A model generated the notes under the pieces. That model saw only the letters and a list, made by a program, of their open reading frames with translations, had not been told where the DNA came from and made no database searches. The translations under genes were made by a program, and so were the position numbers. DNA of 32,912 bases from Flavobacterium sp. Its GTDB lineage: Bacteria > Bacteroidota > Bacteroidia > Flavobacteriales > Flavobacteriaceae. Position 1 is the stretch's first letter, and each line of letters begins with the position of its first letter. Positions 22,349-31,745 of the stretch are shown here, in pieces. The stretch spans positions 1-32,912 of the forward strand of contig VEQT01000030.1 of the NCBI GenBank assembly GCA_018883065.1. The letters are read 5' to 3'.

Positions 22349-24265
22349 ATGGAATTGACATTTCAAATGGATTTTGGTAATGGGTTTCAAATCTGCGGTT
22401 CTCCAATGAACGCAGCAGGAATCCAACTACGTGTAATATTTACCGACCAACATCCGAATGCTACAATCGAGGGAACAGATTTTGAATGGGTAGGTCAGGA
22501 CGCTATCAATTTGATGAATTATTATCGCGGAGGACTTACTGGTGGCAGAGGCGTTTACGAGGGTGTAGGGTTACGAATTTTCGGATGTTCTTCAAATAAC
22601 AATGCACCATTAATGTTCTTCGATGGCTACATTGATTTGGCATCGCCACAAGCTAAATTTGAATGCGATAAAGTAACAGCACCATGCAAGGAAACTGGAA
22701 GGGTCGATTGGCTTAATGATATTTGTAGGGCTATCGATTTCAATTTTCTTGCTAAATTACCTCTGAACTCAGCAGGTCGAATTGTTCCTTCTGTCGATTA
22801 CAAATTGACACCGTACTGCATTAATTCTATTCCTTCATATACTCAGGAAATGATTATGTACATTTCTGAATTTATGCTTTTGAAGGAATTGTACGATGTT
22901 ACGAAAACAATTGCTCAATACATCAATGAATTATTGGGCGATACATCGACTGCGGTAGCTACTGTAGGGGCTGCATCTGGCACCTTGATTGCTACTATTG
23001 CTAAAGTCGTATTGTACGTTACATATCTGTTCCTGATCATTGTGGCTATCGTCAATATGACAAAGGCGTTAATTTCTGGGGTAATTCAAACCAAGAAAAG
23101 CAAAGCGTGCATGAGGGCTGAGGATATGTTCAAACGTATATGCCAATACTTTGGATTGAACTTTGCCTCCACCATTCTACAGCAAGGAACTTACAAGGAC
23201 ACAACATGGATGCCTCAAAAAAATGTTATTCCTGACCTTACAAATCCGCTCAACGTTTTCAAACGCCCACAGGATGAATCGGTAAACTTTCCGAACAACC
23301 CTAATGTTCACGGGCATTACGATGGCAATTGTTCAGACTTTATCGCTACCATGTGCCAAGTATTCAAGGCTGAAATCAAGATTTTGGGCAATACATTGTA
23401 TTTTGAACGATGGAATTACTGGAATAATATGGCACAATGGAAGATTCCAAACAGTGGGGCAATTGGTTACACCTACAACTTGCAGGATCCGACCATGACC
23501 AACGCTGCAGAACTTCCATCGAATTACTTGCTCATGTTCGCTACCGATCAATCCGAACTTTGCACTCTGGAGCGATATGCTGGTACCTCATGGGCTGCTA
23601 CTGTTTCTCCATTGACTATTTACAACAAAAAGCGATTAACGCACCAGAATGGTGTTGAAGTAAGATTGCCGTGTGCATTAGCAAAACGGAAGGAATATTT
23701 GAGCAAGGTTGAAAAATTATTGAATGGGGTAATCAACGTTTTGTACGGTTTCGTAAATGCTGTTACTTCCTTAATCAACGGGCTAATCAATGGCATAAAC
23801 GCAGCCATTCAATTCTTCGGTGGTCAGCCTGCTACATTGGGAACAATTCCTCAATTACCTACAAACATTCTGAACAATAGAATCGGGTGGCTCGAAGTTT
23901 CTGGTGATTCGTGGTCGATGCCTAAGATTTTCATCGGGCGTCAGGCTGGCTCAGATTGGGTAATTCATCAAAATAACGAACTTTATATGTCCGCGGATCA
24001 ACTTGCGATTAATTTTCATGGAACCGTATTAGCTACCAGAGGCAATCAGCAGTTGATTTACAAGAATAACACCTTCAAATTCTGCTGTGATGATTACGTT
24101 AAAATCATCAACAATAACGTGGTATTTGACCCATTGAACAGGGTGGCTAAAATTACAGAGTTCGTTTGGGATTTGAAAAACGAGCAAGCCGTTGACGTAG
24201 AATACAGGGTATTTACTAACTTTACAAACAACCTAAAAGAAACAATCGTAATCGATGGAAACTAA
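22349..24265 (+). CDS. Distal tail / tail tip protein with hydrophobic segments
   Basis: The 638-residue protein follows the tape measure, the place of distal tail or tail-tip proteins. It has a beta-rich N-terminus (FQMDFGNGFQICGSP) and an unexpected long hydrophobic stretch at residues 204-240 (ATVGAASGTLIATIAKV then VLYVTYLFLIIVAIVNM). A second, amphipathic-hydrophobic stretch lies at 457-492. The C-terminus is again beta-rich. The segments could insert in the outer or inner membrane during DNA entry. The next gene overlaps by 11 bases. Confidence 0.65.
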   Translation: MELTFQMDFGNGFQICGSPMNAAGIQLRVIFTDQHPNATIEGTDFEWVGQDAINLMNYYRGGLTGGRGVYEGVGLRIFGCSSNNNAPLMFFDGYIDLASPQAKFECDKVTAPCKETGRVDWLNDICRAIDFNFLAKLPLNSAGRIVPSVDYKLTPYCINSIPSYTQEMIMYISEFMLLKELYDVTKTIAQYINELLGDTSTAVATVGAASGTLIATIAKVVLYVTYLFLIIVAIVNMTKALISGVIQTKKSKACMRAEDMFKRICQYFGLNFASTILQQGTYKDTTWMPQKNVIPDLTNPLNVFKRPQDESVNFPNNPNVHGHYDGNCSDFIATMCQVFKAEIKILGNTLYFERWNYWNNMAQWKIPNSGAIGYTYNLQDPTMTNAAELPSNYLLMFATDQSELCTLERYAGTSWAATVSPLTIYNKKRLTHQNGVEVRLPCALAKRKEYLSKVEKLLNGVINVLYGFVNAVTSLINGLINGINAAIQFFGGQPATLGTIPQLPTNILNNRIGWLEVSGDSWSMPKIFIGRQAGSDWVIHQNNELYMSADQLAINFHGTVLATRGNQQLIYKNNTFKFCCDDYVKIINNNVVFDPLNRVAKITEFVWDLKNEQAVDVEYRVFTNFTNNLKETIVIDGN

Positions 24266-24542
24266 GCGCGCAAAACTCGGAGAATCAGACCCGATTGAAT
24301 TACTCGATAATTTTACCAAGCAGATGCCTGATATTGCAGCCCTACAGAATTGGGGCAAGACGATAATGAAGGGCATGGAAGCAGTACAAAAGCAGCCTAA
24401 AGTTGTCGAGAAACGTACCTGTAAAATTGGTCGAGTAACAATCAAGGCGTCGCTTTGTGATAACGGGGCTATTGCAATTGAATTTCCTGACCAAAAAACG
24501 GCAGAAAAATACTTTTTTGAGCATTTCAAAACACTTAAATAA
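24255..24542 (+). CDS. Hypothetical small tail-region protein
   Basis: The 95-residue protein (METKRAKLGESDPIE onward) has a helical first half and a strand-rich second half (KRTCKIGRVTIKASLCDNG...). It overlaps the tail-tip gene by 11 bases and the following gene by one, so it belongs to the tail transcript. No family is recognised; a minor virion or chaperone role is plausible. Confidence 0.6.
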   Translation: METKRAKLGESDPIELLDNFTKQMPDIAALQNWGKTIMKGMEAVQKQPKVVEKRTCKIGRVTIKASLCDNGAIAIEFPDQKTAEKYFFEHFKTLK

Positions 24543-27022
24543 TGGCAACGATTATTACTTCAAAGCTATTTTATGACGCATTCACCGATATTGGCGGGGG
24601 TGGGGTTTCATGGCTGAATATGAATGTCTGCGATAGAGTGAAAGTAATAATCGAAGGTTATGTCGAATGGAATCTTAAAAACGTTCGTGTTCAATTTACT
24701 GCAGTCGACAATACCATTGAAATTGTAAACGAACTTGATCAAAGAACGTGGAGCGGTCAAGAGTTTAAGGTCGGCGATACGGTTACAATCGTAGGTACAT
24801 CATCTAATGATGGCGATGTAACGATTACTGCTATTTCAGTCGACGATAGAACAATTACTGTTGCTGAAGCATTAACAACCGAATTTTCTGGAGATGCAAC
24901 ATTTCACGGGGTTACCGCCATCACTTCTTTCGATTTTTATTACAACCTGATTACGAATCAAGGCGTTGAGGATTATCAATCATTCATCGATGAAGGTACA
25001 ATTCAGCGTTTCCGAGTAACAGGGTTTGACGCTTCTGACACTTTACACTATCTGAATTTTACAATACCCACTAAATCAATAGGGTGGAGCAGCAACACGA
25101 TTACTGACGCACTGATTAATGAAACAGATGAAGTTCAAATAATTGGGGCAGGAATAAGTGACTATAAACAGTATTTCACAATCACGCAAGAATTTGACGT
25201 TGCTCCGTATTATTTACTTGGTCAGGTGGGTAACTTCCAAAATGAAGTGCCTCCAAATTATTACCGTTTTGGAAATTCTCTAAAATATATTTGTAGGGTT
25301 GACGCAAAGTACGATGCTAAAAATCCTAATGCAGACCATACTGGAAGTTCATTAACTCCTAACGGAAACGGTTCGTGGTTTGATCAAGCCAGTGGAGGGG
25401 AAAAGCCTCAATACAAAGTGACTGGAATATCTTATGTTGATAATGACACATCGGAAACATTAACAGAACTTGACCCGACTAAAAACGTAGCAATCACGAT
25501 TTCATTAGAATCATTATCGAGCACATTTACTGCCTCAACTGATTTCGTTCTTGGATTTTTTGTTTGCCCTATTTCAGAACAACGTTATCAGGATACGCCT
25601 GATCGTACTTTACGACAAAACTTCCTATTTGATTACGGAAAAACAACTACAGGAGTAGCTGCAATTGATGGTAATAATTTCGGAACACAATGGCAAGTTT
25701 TATCTAATATCGTTGGAACATATAACGATGCTGCATCAATTACAATTACTGCTTTGGTGCAGGCTGGATATTACTTAGATGAATACTGGCAAGGACTAGA
25801 AAACGAAGAAAGGCAATATGTTTTATTCGTTTCAGTTCAAAATCCATCAGTAACCACAACATCGGCATCAGATCGTGTTGTTTGCTTTGCTGATTACAAT
25901 TCAGCCGTAATTGATCAAACTAATTCTACGCTCTTTGAATTTACTGGTTACGGATTAAGCGCGTACGAATACCCAGACACATCTGTTGTTCCAATGGGTT
26001 CTGTAAATGGTCAATCAGGAACTCCTTTTTTGATCGAAGCACCTTTTCGAGTATTTAATTCTCCTGATGGAGATGGAAATACACCGACCATAAAACAAAT
26101 CAATTGGCAAGTGGTAGCTGTTAAATCTGGGTACGATGATTTTGTAATTGAAGAAAGAATCATTGATTGTTCTTCAGTAGTTAAATTACTGAACATTCAG
26201 GAAATTAGTATTGACCAAACAAGGGGTTTCACTACTTACGAAGACGATCCGTTCAATGCTGTTACAATAGAGCGTGACGCAGCTAACGATACAGCGACTA
26301 TGGCAGCGTATATTGCTAGATATGGGGTAACACTACGTTGGGAGGATTGGATTCAAATTTCAGCTGATTCAGTAGTTTCTGACGCAGGCACAATATCTGT
26401 CAACCCGATCAAAAAATACATCGAGAACGTAGTTGAAAAATGGGCAAATTATTCGGGAGTTCAGGGGTGGGATTTGAAAATGAGATTTCAATGCGTTGTG
26501 ACTGACTTAAATAATATCGATCAAACCTACCAGTGCGATTTGCCTATGACTTGCATAGACAATACTACATCATGGACTGGAAGTTCAGGAACTTCAAATG
26601 CTGTTTATTTTCAAAATGAGGCTGGAGGCGTAAATTATGGTTCAATTTTACGCGAGGGGCAAATAACCAAAGTAAAGGTTGCATTTGCAGGAAATTACCC
26701 AATCGATACGGTTACAGAAAGTGGGTGGTATGGTTTTATGCGTATGAACGTTACTGGATCTACGGTATTCGAATCAAGATTTGCATCATCAGAAGTGCCG
26801 TCAGAGTCAGATTCTCCTTGGGTTTCTACTGCTCCAGCAGCCGATCCAAGTGCTGATATTTCATACGCTAACGGAAATGTAAGAATTGATATTTACAACC
26901 CGACACCAAGTACAACATCGCAAATCAATCTTTCAGCCTATTTCGATTCTTCCCAATATGGCGAAGATGAACTGAAATTTGTATTTTTGTATGGAATCGG
27001 AACAACAAAATTCACTACATAA
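24542..27022 (+). CDS. Large tail protein (baseplate or tail-tip component)
   Basis: The 826-residue protein is beta-rich over most of its length, with many threonine, serine and asparagine residues and few cysteines. Residues 70-120 look like an OB-like insert (FKVGDTVTIVGTSSNDGDV), a pattern that also occurs in other tail proteins. No enzyme motif is visible. Its position between tail tip and fibre genes suggests a baseplate, adhesion or central spike role. Its ATG shares a base with the previous stop, and its own stop overlaps the next ATG. Confidence 0.6.
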   Translation: MATIITSKLFYDAFTDIGGGGVSWLNMNVCDRVKVIIEGYVEWNLKNVRVQFTAVDNTIEIVNELDQRTWSGQEFKVGDTVTIVGTSSNDGDVTITAISVDDRTITVAEALTTEFSGDATFHGVTAITSFDFYYNLITNQGVEDYQSFIDEGTIQRFRVTGFDASDTLHYLNFTIPTKSIGWSSNTITDALINETDEVQIIGAGISDYKQYFTITQEFDVAPYYLLGQVGNFQNEVPPNYYRFGNSLKYICRVDAKYDAKNPNADHTGSSLTPNGNGSWFDQASGGEKPQYKVTGISYVDNDTSETLTELDPTKNVAITISLESLSSTFTASTDFVLGFFVCPISEQRYQDTPDRTLRQNFLFDYGKTTTGVAAIDGNNFGTQWQVLSNIVGTYNDAASITITALVQAGYYLDEYWQGLENEERQYVLFVSVQNPSVTTTSASDRVVCFADYNSAVIDQTNSTLFEFTGYGLSAYEYPDTSVVPMGSVNGQSGTPFLIEAPFRVFNSPDGDGNTPTIKQINWQVVAVKSGYDDFVIEERIIDCSSVVKLLNIQEISIDQTRGFTTYEDDPFNAVTIERDAANDTATMAAYIARYGVTLRWEDWIQISADSVVSDAGTISVNPIKKYIENVVEKWANYSGVQGWDLKMRFQCVVTDLNNIDQTYQCDLPMTCIDNTTSWTGSSGTSNAVYFQNEAGGVNYGSILREGQITKVKVAFAGNYPIDTVTESGWYGFMRMNVTGSTVFESRFASSEVPSESDSPWVSTAPAADPSADISYANGNVRIDIYNPTPSTTSQINLSAYFDSSQYGEDELKFVFLYGIGTTKFTT

Positions 27023-28092
27023 TGCCAACTACGATCATACTACCTACTAATCCAGTTGTTCAGGTAGCTGGCAGCGGAGGCACTGCCTCCAATAACCAAA
27101 GTACGGCAACTGGTGGCGGTGTTCCAAGAATCAACAGAAACCCTGTGCAGGTTTGTGGATTTGTGCCTCTCGAAGATTGTAACGATTCTGAATGTAGGGA
27201 AATAGTTGAAAGGCAATGTTGTTGGACTTTGAACGTATTTGGAGATACTAGCGTTGAAACTACGACAAGTACGTATGAAAATGACATAACAAATTTCACT
27301 GTAGACATTCAATTGTACTTGGCAAATCCATTTATGTCTGCCGTTGTAAGATTACAAAAATGTACATCGACATTTCCTAATCAAAGGATTTGGACCAACG
27401 TGGCATCAATGACTGGATCCACATACGGTACAAATATCGCTTTTGGAAGTTATCCGCAGTGCCCTTCATATCGTGGCTACATCGTCAATTGGGGCAAGGT
27501 CTTAAATATTCACGGGGCTGGGTTGTATCGAGTTCAAATTTCTTGTTCTTTTGCAGGTACTGAATATTGCCGTAATTCTCCAGCATTTAATTTGCGTGAA
27601 TTTGACTGCAGGTTCGCAGATCAGACAGTAAAGTTTGACGCTAAATTAACAGGTCAAATAGGATCACACAACGTACAGGGTGCAATTACATCACTTTGCG
27701 GATTCGACTTTGTTGATTCAATTCGACTTCCAGGATATTTCGGGCGTGAATTAATCGGTGAATATTTACAGGTATACAACGAATTTCAGAACGGAGTTCA
27801 ACAGCAAGTAAGAAACGAAGCCATTCAAACGTTTCAATTCTTTAGTAAGTTATGGCCAAAAGAATACCATGATAGGCTAAAAACATATGGGATGATGGCT
27901 GATGTTCTTCGCGTATCTGATTACAATTACGCCAATTCTGATTGGAATATTTCGCAATTGAAGATAAAACCAAACGGAAATTATGCTCCTGAATATTACG
28001 ATAAGAATCGTGTGCGAATGTCAAAAGTGACGGTTGATTTCAAGGCTGGAGTTCAAAACATTATTAAATCACTTTGCTGTAAAATAAAATGA
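27022..28092 (+). CDS. Tail protein, cysteine-rich
   Basis: The 356-residue protein has a glycine/serine-rich N-terminus (VAGSGGTASNNQSTATGGG), then many cysteines (CGFVPLEDCNDSECREI, ERQCCWTLNVFG, SLCGFDF, SLCCK). It has a beta-rich middle, and its C-terminal third is helical with NEFQNGVQQQVRNEA. Disulfides or metal sites are possible. It lies between two large tail genes with stop-start overlaps on both sides, so it is a probable tail-tip component; no family is recognised. Confidence 0.6.
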   Translation: MPTTIILPTNPVVQVAGSGGTASNNQSTATGGGVPRINRNPVQVCGFVPLEDCNDSECREIVERQCCWTLNVFGDTSVETTTSTYENDITNFTVDIQLYLANPFMSAVVRLQKCTSTFPNQRIWTNVASMTGSTYGTNIAFGSYPQCPSYRGYIVNWGKVLNIHGAGLYRVQISCSFAGTEYCRNSPAFNLREFDCRFADQTVKFDAKLTGQIGSHNVQGAITSLCGFDFVDSIRLPGYFGRELIGEYLQVYNEFQNGVQQQVRNEAIQTFQFFSKLWPKEYHDRLKTYGMMADVLRVSDYNYANSDWNISQLKIKPNGNYAPEYYDKNRVRMSKVTVDFKAGVQNIIKSLCCKIK

Positions 28093-30104
28093 TCACACTA
28101 GATACTTCTTCTAAAAAATTATGCGTTGTACTTGGCGAAGCAGAAAGTGCAGAGCCATGCAGCGTTGTAGTATCTTATATTGATCGAGTACTAAAATATT
28201 CTGGTCAGCAAGGTTCATTAAATAGCTACGTTCCGTATACTATCGAAAGCGAATTTGATGTCGAACAAACTACATCAACAAACGGTACAACCGTGGTCGA
28301 TATTGTGCCATCACCTAATGCTTCAAATGACGTTTGGAAATATACCCATAATGTTCAAACGATTACAATTTTCAATCACGATGTAATTGCCCATACGGTT
28401 AAAGTTTCGATTTTTGATTCTACACATCATTACATTATTCAATTTACAATAGACCCTTCAACGACTATTTTTTATGACAATAATGGTTGGTACATAAAAA
28501 ATTCAGCTGGTATTGAGCCTGCTTCAGGAACTGGAACATTTGTTCCGTATACGGGAGCAACTGCCGATGTAAATCTTGGAGAATTTCAATTGTTAGCTGG
28601 GCAAATTACTTTAGATACTTCACCAAGTGGTACGGCAGTAGTTGGAACAACTGTATGGAATAATACAATTGGAAGTTCAGAAACCACCTTGAAAGGTGGT
28701 AATGTAATTTTGAAAAATGGAGTTGATTTGGTTGCACGTGTAGTAAACAAAACATATCCATCGATCACATTAACAAAAGCGTCTTATCAGGCAGTCAAAG
28801 TTTCTGGTGCTACTGGGCAAAGGCTTTCGGTTGATTTAGCACAAGCAAATATCGATTTGAACTCTGCAGATACAATTGGAATTGTTACTGAAACAATCGC
28901 AGCAAATCAGGAAGGTTTCATAATGACTGTGGGGCAACTTTCTGAAATTAATACAACTGGAAGTTTGCAGGGTGAAACTTGGTCAGATGGCGATGTGTTG
29001 TATTTGAGCCCTACAACTGCTGGCGCATTAACTAACATAAAACCTAACGGATTAACTGGTCATATTGTTGTTATGGGCTACGTGGAATACAAACACGCAG
29101 TTCACGGAAGCATTTATGTCAAAATTATGAACGGTTGGGAATTGGATGAATTACATAACGTTTACATCAATTCTGGAACTCTTGCTGATACAGACGCTTT
29201 GATTTATGAAAGCAGTTCAAGTCTTTGGAAAGCTAAAAACATATTGACGGTCATAGGTAGTGCGTCAGCATCTACAAATGGGTATTTATCATCAACTGAT
29301 TGGACAACTTTCAATGGTAAACAAAATGCGCTAACGAATCCAGTAACTGGCACAGGTACAAACAATGAAATCGCTGCCTTCAATATCACAGGAAGTACAA
29401 TAACAAGCCTTACAACTGCAACATATCCATCGTTAACTGAATTAAGCTACGTCAAGGGCATTACATCTGCTATACAAACTCAAATAAATGGAAGAGTAAA
29501 TGATGCAGGAGATACAATGTCTGGGGCGTTGCAATTTTCCGGAACTGGTCATGCAGGTGTTGTATTAAATAACTTAACAACAGCACAACGAACTGCACTA
29601 TCTGCTACAGCAGGAATGACCGTACTTGATACAAGCCTATCGGTGATGTGTTATTACACAGGTTCATTTTGGGCTTATGAATTGTACAAAATAGCAACTA
29701 ACACAACAACTACTGTTATTACGGCTGCAAATATAACAGGGCTTTCTTTTGATGTTGAAGCAAACTCAACTTATGAAATTGATGGTTATTATTCAGTCGT
29801 TTGTACCAGCACTGGAGGCATAAAGTTCACGCAAACTGTTCCGACTGGTGCTACTATTGAAGTAAATTACGATGGTATTGCAGGTACGGCAGCAACTTCA
29901 ATTAAGATAAGGTCAACCGCTTCAGGAACACTTACACCTAACGCAATCAACACTGCTAACTTATCGTCAGGGGTAATGGTTAGAGGTATGATAATAACAG
30001 CAGCAACAGCAGGAACTTTAGTATTTCAATATGCTTCTGGTGTAGCTACTCAAACATCAACTATTACGCCAAGGTCATTCATAAAAATCAGAAAAATAGC
30101 ATAA
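28089..30104 (+). CDS. Tail fibre / receptor-binding protein
   Basis: The 671-residue protein has a fibre layout. A virion-binding N-terminus is followed by FVPYTGATADVNLGEF and HNVYINSGTLADTDALIYE, then STNGYLSSTDWTTFNGKQNAL and ELSYVKGITSAIQTQIN (a trimer-forming type repeat, around residue 455). A C-terminal jelly-roll-like head covers about residues 530-671 and ends RSFIKIRKIA. This order, with collagen-free triple-helical stalk motifs, is common in Bacteroidota phages. It should recognise host receptors. Confidence 0.85.
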   Translation: MITLDTSSKKLCVVLGEAESAEPCSVVVSYIDRVLKYSGQQGSLNSYVPYTIESEFDVEQTTSTNGTTVVDIVPSPNASNDVWKYTHNVQTITIFNHDVIAHTVKVSIFDSTHHYIIQFTIDPSTTIFYDNNGWYIKNSAGIEPASGTGTFVPYTGATADVNLGEFQLLAGQITLDTSPSGTAVVGTTVWNNTIGSSETTLKGGNVILKNGVDLVARVVNKTYPSITLTKASYQAVKVSGATGQRLSVDLAQANIDLNSADTIGIVTETIAANQEGFIMTVGQLSEINTTGSLQGETWSDGDVLYLSPTTAGALTNIKPNGLTGHIVVMGYVEYKHAVHGSIYVKIMNGWELDELHNVYINSGTLADTDALIYESSSSLWKAKNILTVIGSASASTNGYLSSTDWTTFNGKQNALTNPVTGTGTNNEIAAFNITGSTITSLTTATYPSLTELSYVKGITSAIQTQINGRVNDAGDTMSGALQFSGTGHAGVVLNNLTTAQRTALSATAGMTVLDTSLSVMCYYTGSFWAYELYKIATNTTTTVITAANITGLSFDVEANSTYEIDGYYSVVCTSTGGIKFTQTVPTGATIEVNYDGIAGTAATSIKIRSTASGTLTPNAINTANLSSGVMVRGMIITAATAGTLVFQYASGVATQTSTITPRSFIKIRKIA

Positions 30105-30265
30105 TGGTCATAGTTTCATCTGAAAAATACGATCGTAACATTATTCCGCCAGATTGCATTCATGCTCATTTTGATGGAATTAATTACTATTTTGCTCAGA
30201 ACCAAAGCGATGTTGACACAATTATGGAAATGATTTCGCTTCAATCATTTAATTCTCCTCAATAA
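30104..30265 (+). CDS. Hypothetical small protein after the tail fibre
   Basis: A 53-residue frame starts at an ATG overlapping the fibre gene's stop: MVIVSSEKYDRNIIPP onward. It is soluble-looking, with a strand (IHAHFDGINYYFA) and a C-terminal helix (SDVDTIMEMISLQ). Position directly after the fibre, as for many fibre chaperones or small accessory proteins, is the only clue to a role. Confidence 0.6.
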   Translation: MVIVSSEKYDRNIIPPDCIHAHFDGINYYFAQNQSDVDTIMEMISLQSFNSPQ

Positions 30266-30266
30266 A

Positions 30267-30276
30267 CTATATTTGT
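30267..30276 (+). promoter_or_regulatory. Promoter -7 element (TATATTTG) before lysis genes
   Basis: TATATTTG (about 30268-30275) matches the -7 consensus and lies about 25 bases before ATG 30300. It removes the in-frame TTG at 30273 as a likely start. Confidence 0.5.
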
Positions 30277-30299
30277 ATCAAGAATTTGACCCTAAAAAC

Positions 30300-30539
30300 A
30301 TGATTGTTACAAATTCATTTATGATTGATGTAAGCACATTATTGGCCATCGTTGGAATCATTGTAATTCCTGGTATTATTGCTTGGATTGCAATACGAGA
30401 AAAAGTTGTCCGATTGGAAGAAAGAGTAAAAATACACGAAAGTGGTGCGACGAAAATTGATACGAAACTTGATCAATTATTTGATGAATTGAAAGAGTTA
30501 AGAGAAGAATTGCATTCAGTAAGAACTGGCAAGAAATGA
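30300..30539 (+). CDS. Membrane-anchored coiled-coil protein (XhlA- or spanin-like)
   Basis: The 79-residue protein has one membrane segment (STLLAIVGIIVIPGIIAWIA, residues 12-31) followed by a charged coiled coil (EKVVRLEERVKIHE; LDQLFDELKELREELH). This is the layout of XhlA-type holin-associated proteins and some spanin subunits. I start at ATG 30300, not the in-frame TTG at 30273, which lies in the promoter element. It overlaps the DUF5675 gene by four bases, and the neighbourhood is a likely lysis module. Confidence 0.65.
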   Translation: MIVTNSFMIDVSTLLAIVGIIVIPGIIAWIAIREKVVRLEERVKIHESGATKIDTKLDQLFDELKELREELHSVRTGKK

Positions 30540-30961
30540 AACTAAAAATAATCAGAGACACTTTTACAGAGAACACAACTATCGGCAAACTTTACATCGA
30601 TGGCGTTTACTTCTGCGAAACTTTAGAGGACAAAGACCGTGGGCTTGATCAAAAATTCCCTGAATCGGTGAATGTAGCGTTGAAAGTATACGGTGAGACT
30701 TGTATACCATACGGAACTTACAACGTCATTGTAACACCTTCTGCGAGGCTTAAACGTACGTTGCCTTTGATACTTGGAGTTGAAGGATTTCAGGGCATTC
30801 GTATTCATAAGGGAAATTCAAAAAAAGATACGCTCGGTTGTGTTATTTTAGGCACCACTCGAGGAATTGATGCCGTGTATCAATCGACGGTTCAGGAATT
30901 GCGTTTGGTAGAACTGCTAAAAGACAAAAAAGACATAACAATTGAAATCGTAAAATTATGA
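30536..30961 (+). CDS. DUF5675 family protein, candidate cell-wall enzyme
   Basis: The 141-residue protein carries the DUF5675 pattern: CIPYGTYNVIVTPSARLKRTLP (residues 56-77, here split by motif), then IRIHKGN with H91 and DTLGCVILG with C102. The H-x(10)-C arrangement recalls, loosely, the catalytic His and Cys of L,D-transpeptidases. It sits between a membrane-anchored coiled coil and a holin-like protein, and no other endolysin was found, so a peptidoglycan role is reasonable. The family remains uncharacterised as far as I know. Confidence 0.72.
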   Translation: MKLKIIRDTFTENTTIGKLYIDGVYFCETLEDKDRGLDQKFPESVNVALKVYGETCIPYGTYNVIVTPSARLKRTLPLILGVEGFQGIRIHKGNSKKDTLGCVILGTTRGIDAVYQSTVQELRLVELLKDKKDITIEIVKL

Positions 30962-31128
30962 AGAATATCATTCGTAACTGGAAAACATCACTACTTGGTG
31001 GTGGAGCATTGACAACAGGGTTAACGCTTATCATTAACGACCCTACTCAATGGAAACAAGGCGTTGGAATGTGCCTTGTTGGATTAATCGGAATTGTAGC
31101 AAAAGACGGGAATGTTACTGGGCAATAA
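30958..31128 (+). CDS. Small holin-like membrane protein
   Basis: The 56-residue protein has two hydrophobic stretches (TSLLGGGALTTGLTLII and GVGMCLVGLIGIVA) and ends KDGNVTGQ, a pattern seen in small phage proteins near lysis genes. It would sit in the inner membrane. It overlaps the DUF5675 stop in an ATGA and is the last rightward gene, directly before the terminator. A holin role is inferred from size, hydrophobicity and position. Confidence 0.6.
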   Translation: MKNIIRNWKTSLLGGGALTTGLTLIINDPTQWKQGVGMCLVGLIGIVAKDGNVTGQ

Positions 31129-31129
31129 A

Positions 31130-31151
31130 AAAGCCCGCTAGATCGGGCTTT
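31130..31151. terminator. Bidirectional terminator between convergent units
   Basis: AAAGCCCG (31130-31137) pairs with CGGGCTTT (31144-31151), 8 bp with a 6-nt loop. On the leftward strand it is followed by a good T-run; on the rightward strand the T-run is weaker. It ends both the rightward late genes and the leftward small genes. Confidence 0.85.
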
Positions 31152-31154
31152 GCT

Positions 31155-31340
31155 CTATTTGTTTTTATCATTTAGTTTCTTTTCGAGTTCATCTATCCTG
31201 CCTAAGTCAATGCTATTGAGTCGAGCAAGGTGAAGAATATCAGCGTGAATTACTTCGATTTTTTCAAGTAAGTTTTCGATGTGTTTTTCTCGTTCTTCAA
31301 TCTTCACCCTCATGCGCAATAGCTTTCTTTCTTCGCTCAT
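31155..31340 (-). CDS. Small coiled-coil protein
   Basis: The 61-residue protein (MSEERKLLRMRVKIE onward) is almost entirely charged helix with heptad-like leucines and isoleucines, ending DELEKKLNDKNK, so a coiled-coil dimer is likely. The start follows the leader AAAACCGAAAGCAA. It is the last leftward gene, four bases before the bidirectional terminator. Function unknown. Confidence 0.65.
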   Translation of the reverse strand: MSEERKLLRMRVKIEEREKHIENLLEKIEVIHADILHLARLNSIDLGRIDELEKKLNDKNK

Positions 31341-31428
31341 TTGCTTTCGGTTTTAATGTTTTGGTTGTTCATAGTTTTTGTTGGCTTTGCGTGTAAAAGG
31401 TGCGCAAGTCTGCTAGTTAGCAGCAAGG
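31341..31428. other. Leftward intergenic stretch
   Basis: Eighty-eight bases between two leftward genes. It holds a short palindrome, CTGCTA-GT-TAGCAG (about 31411-31424), and the A/C-rich leader of the coiled-coil gene. Nothing else is recognised; a rightward frame through here is a shadow of the leftward genes. Confidence 0.4.
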
Positions 31429-31716
31429 CTACCACCATCTTCCTGTTAGAATGTCTGCATCTCCATTCATATAATCCTCGTCCGTTGGCTCTCGTTTCTC
31501 TCCCCACTTTTGCTTATCCTCATCCCACCCACACTTTGAGCAGCTTTGATATTCTTTGTCAATCTCATCGTAATCCCTTCCACATTTAGTGCAGCTATCA
31601 AAGCCACGCTCATCATCATAGTCCTCGTCAAAATCATCTTCATAATACGCCCTGCTGCTAACATCACCTTGTTGCAATGCGGGGCTTTTCGGTTCATTCA
31701 AATTTTCTGCTTCCAT
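31429..31716 (-). CDS. Acidic protein with two CxxCG zinc-ribbon knuckles
   Basis: The 95-residue protein is very acidic (YYEDDFDEDYDDERGFDS, residues 24-41) and then carries CTKCGRDYDEIDKEYQSCSKCGWD, two CxxCG knuckles 16 residues apart, enough for one four-cysteine zinc site. The C-terminus is acidic again. Such small zinc ribbons often mediate protein contacts with transcription or RNA machinery. The family is not recognised. An attC-like repeat lies just upstream. Confidence 0.65.
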   Translation of the reverse strand: MEAENLNEPKSPALQQGDVSSRAYYEDDFDEDYDDERGFDSCTKCGRDYDEIDKEYQSCSKCGWDEDKQKWGEKREPTDEDYMNGDADILTGRWW

Positions 31717-31745
31717 TGTAATTTATTTTTAAGTTGTAAATTTCT

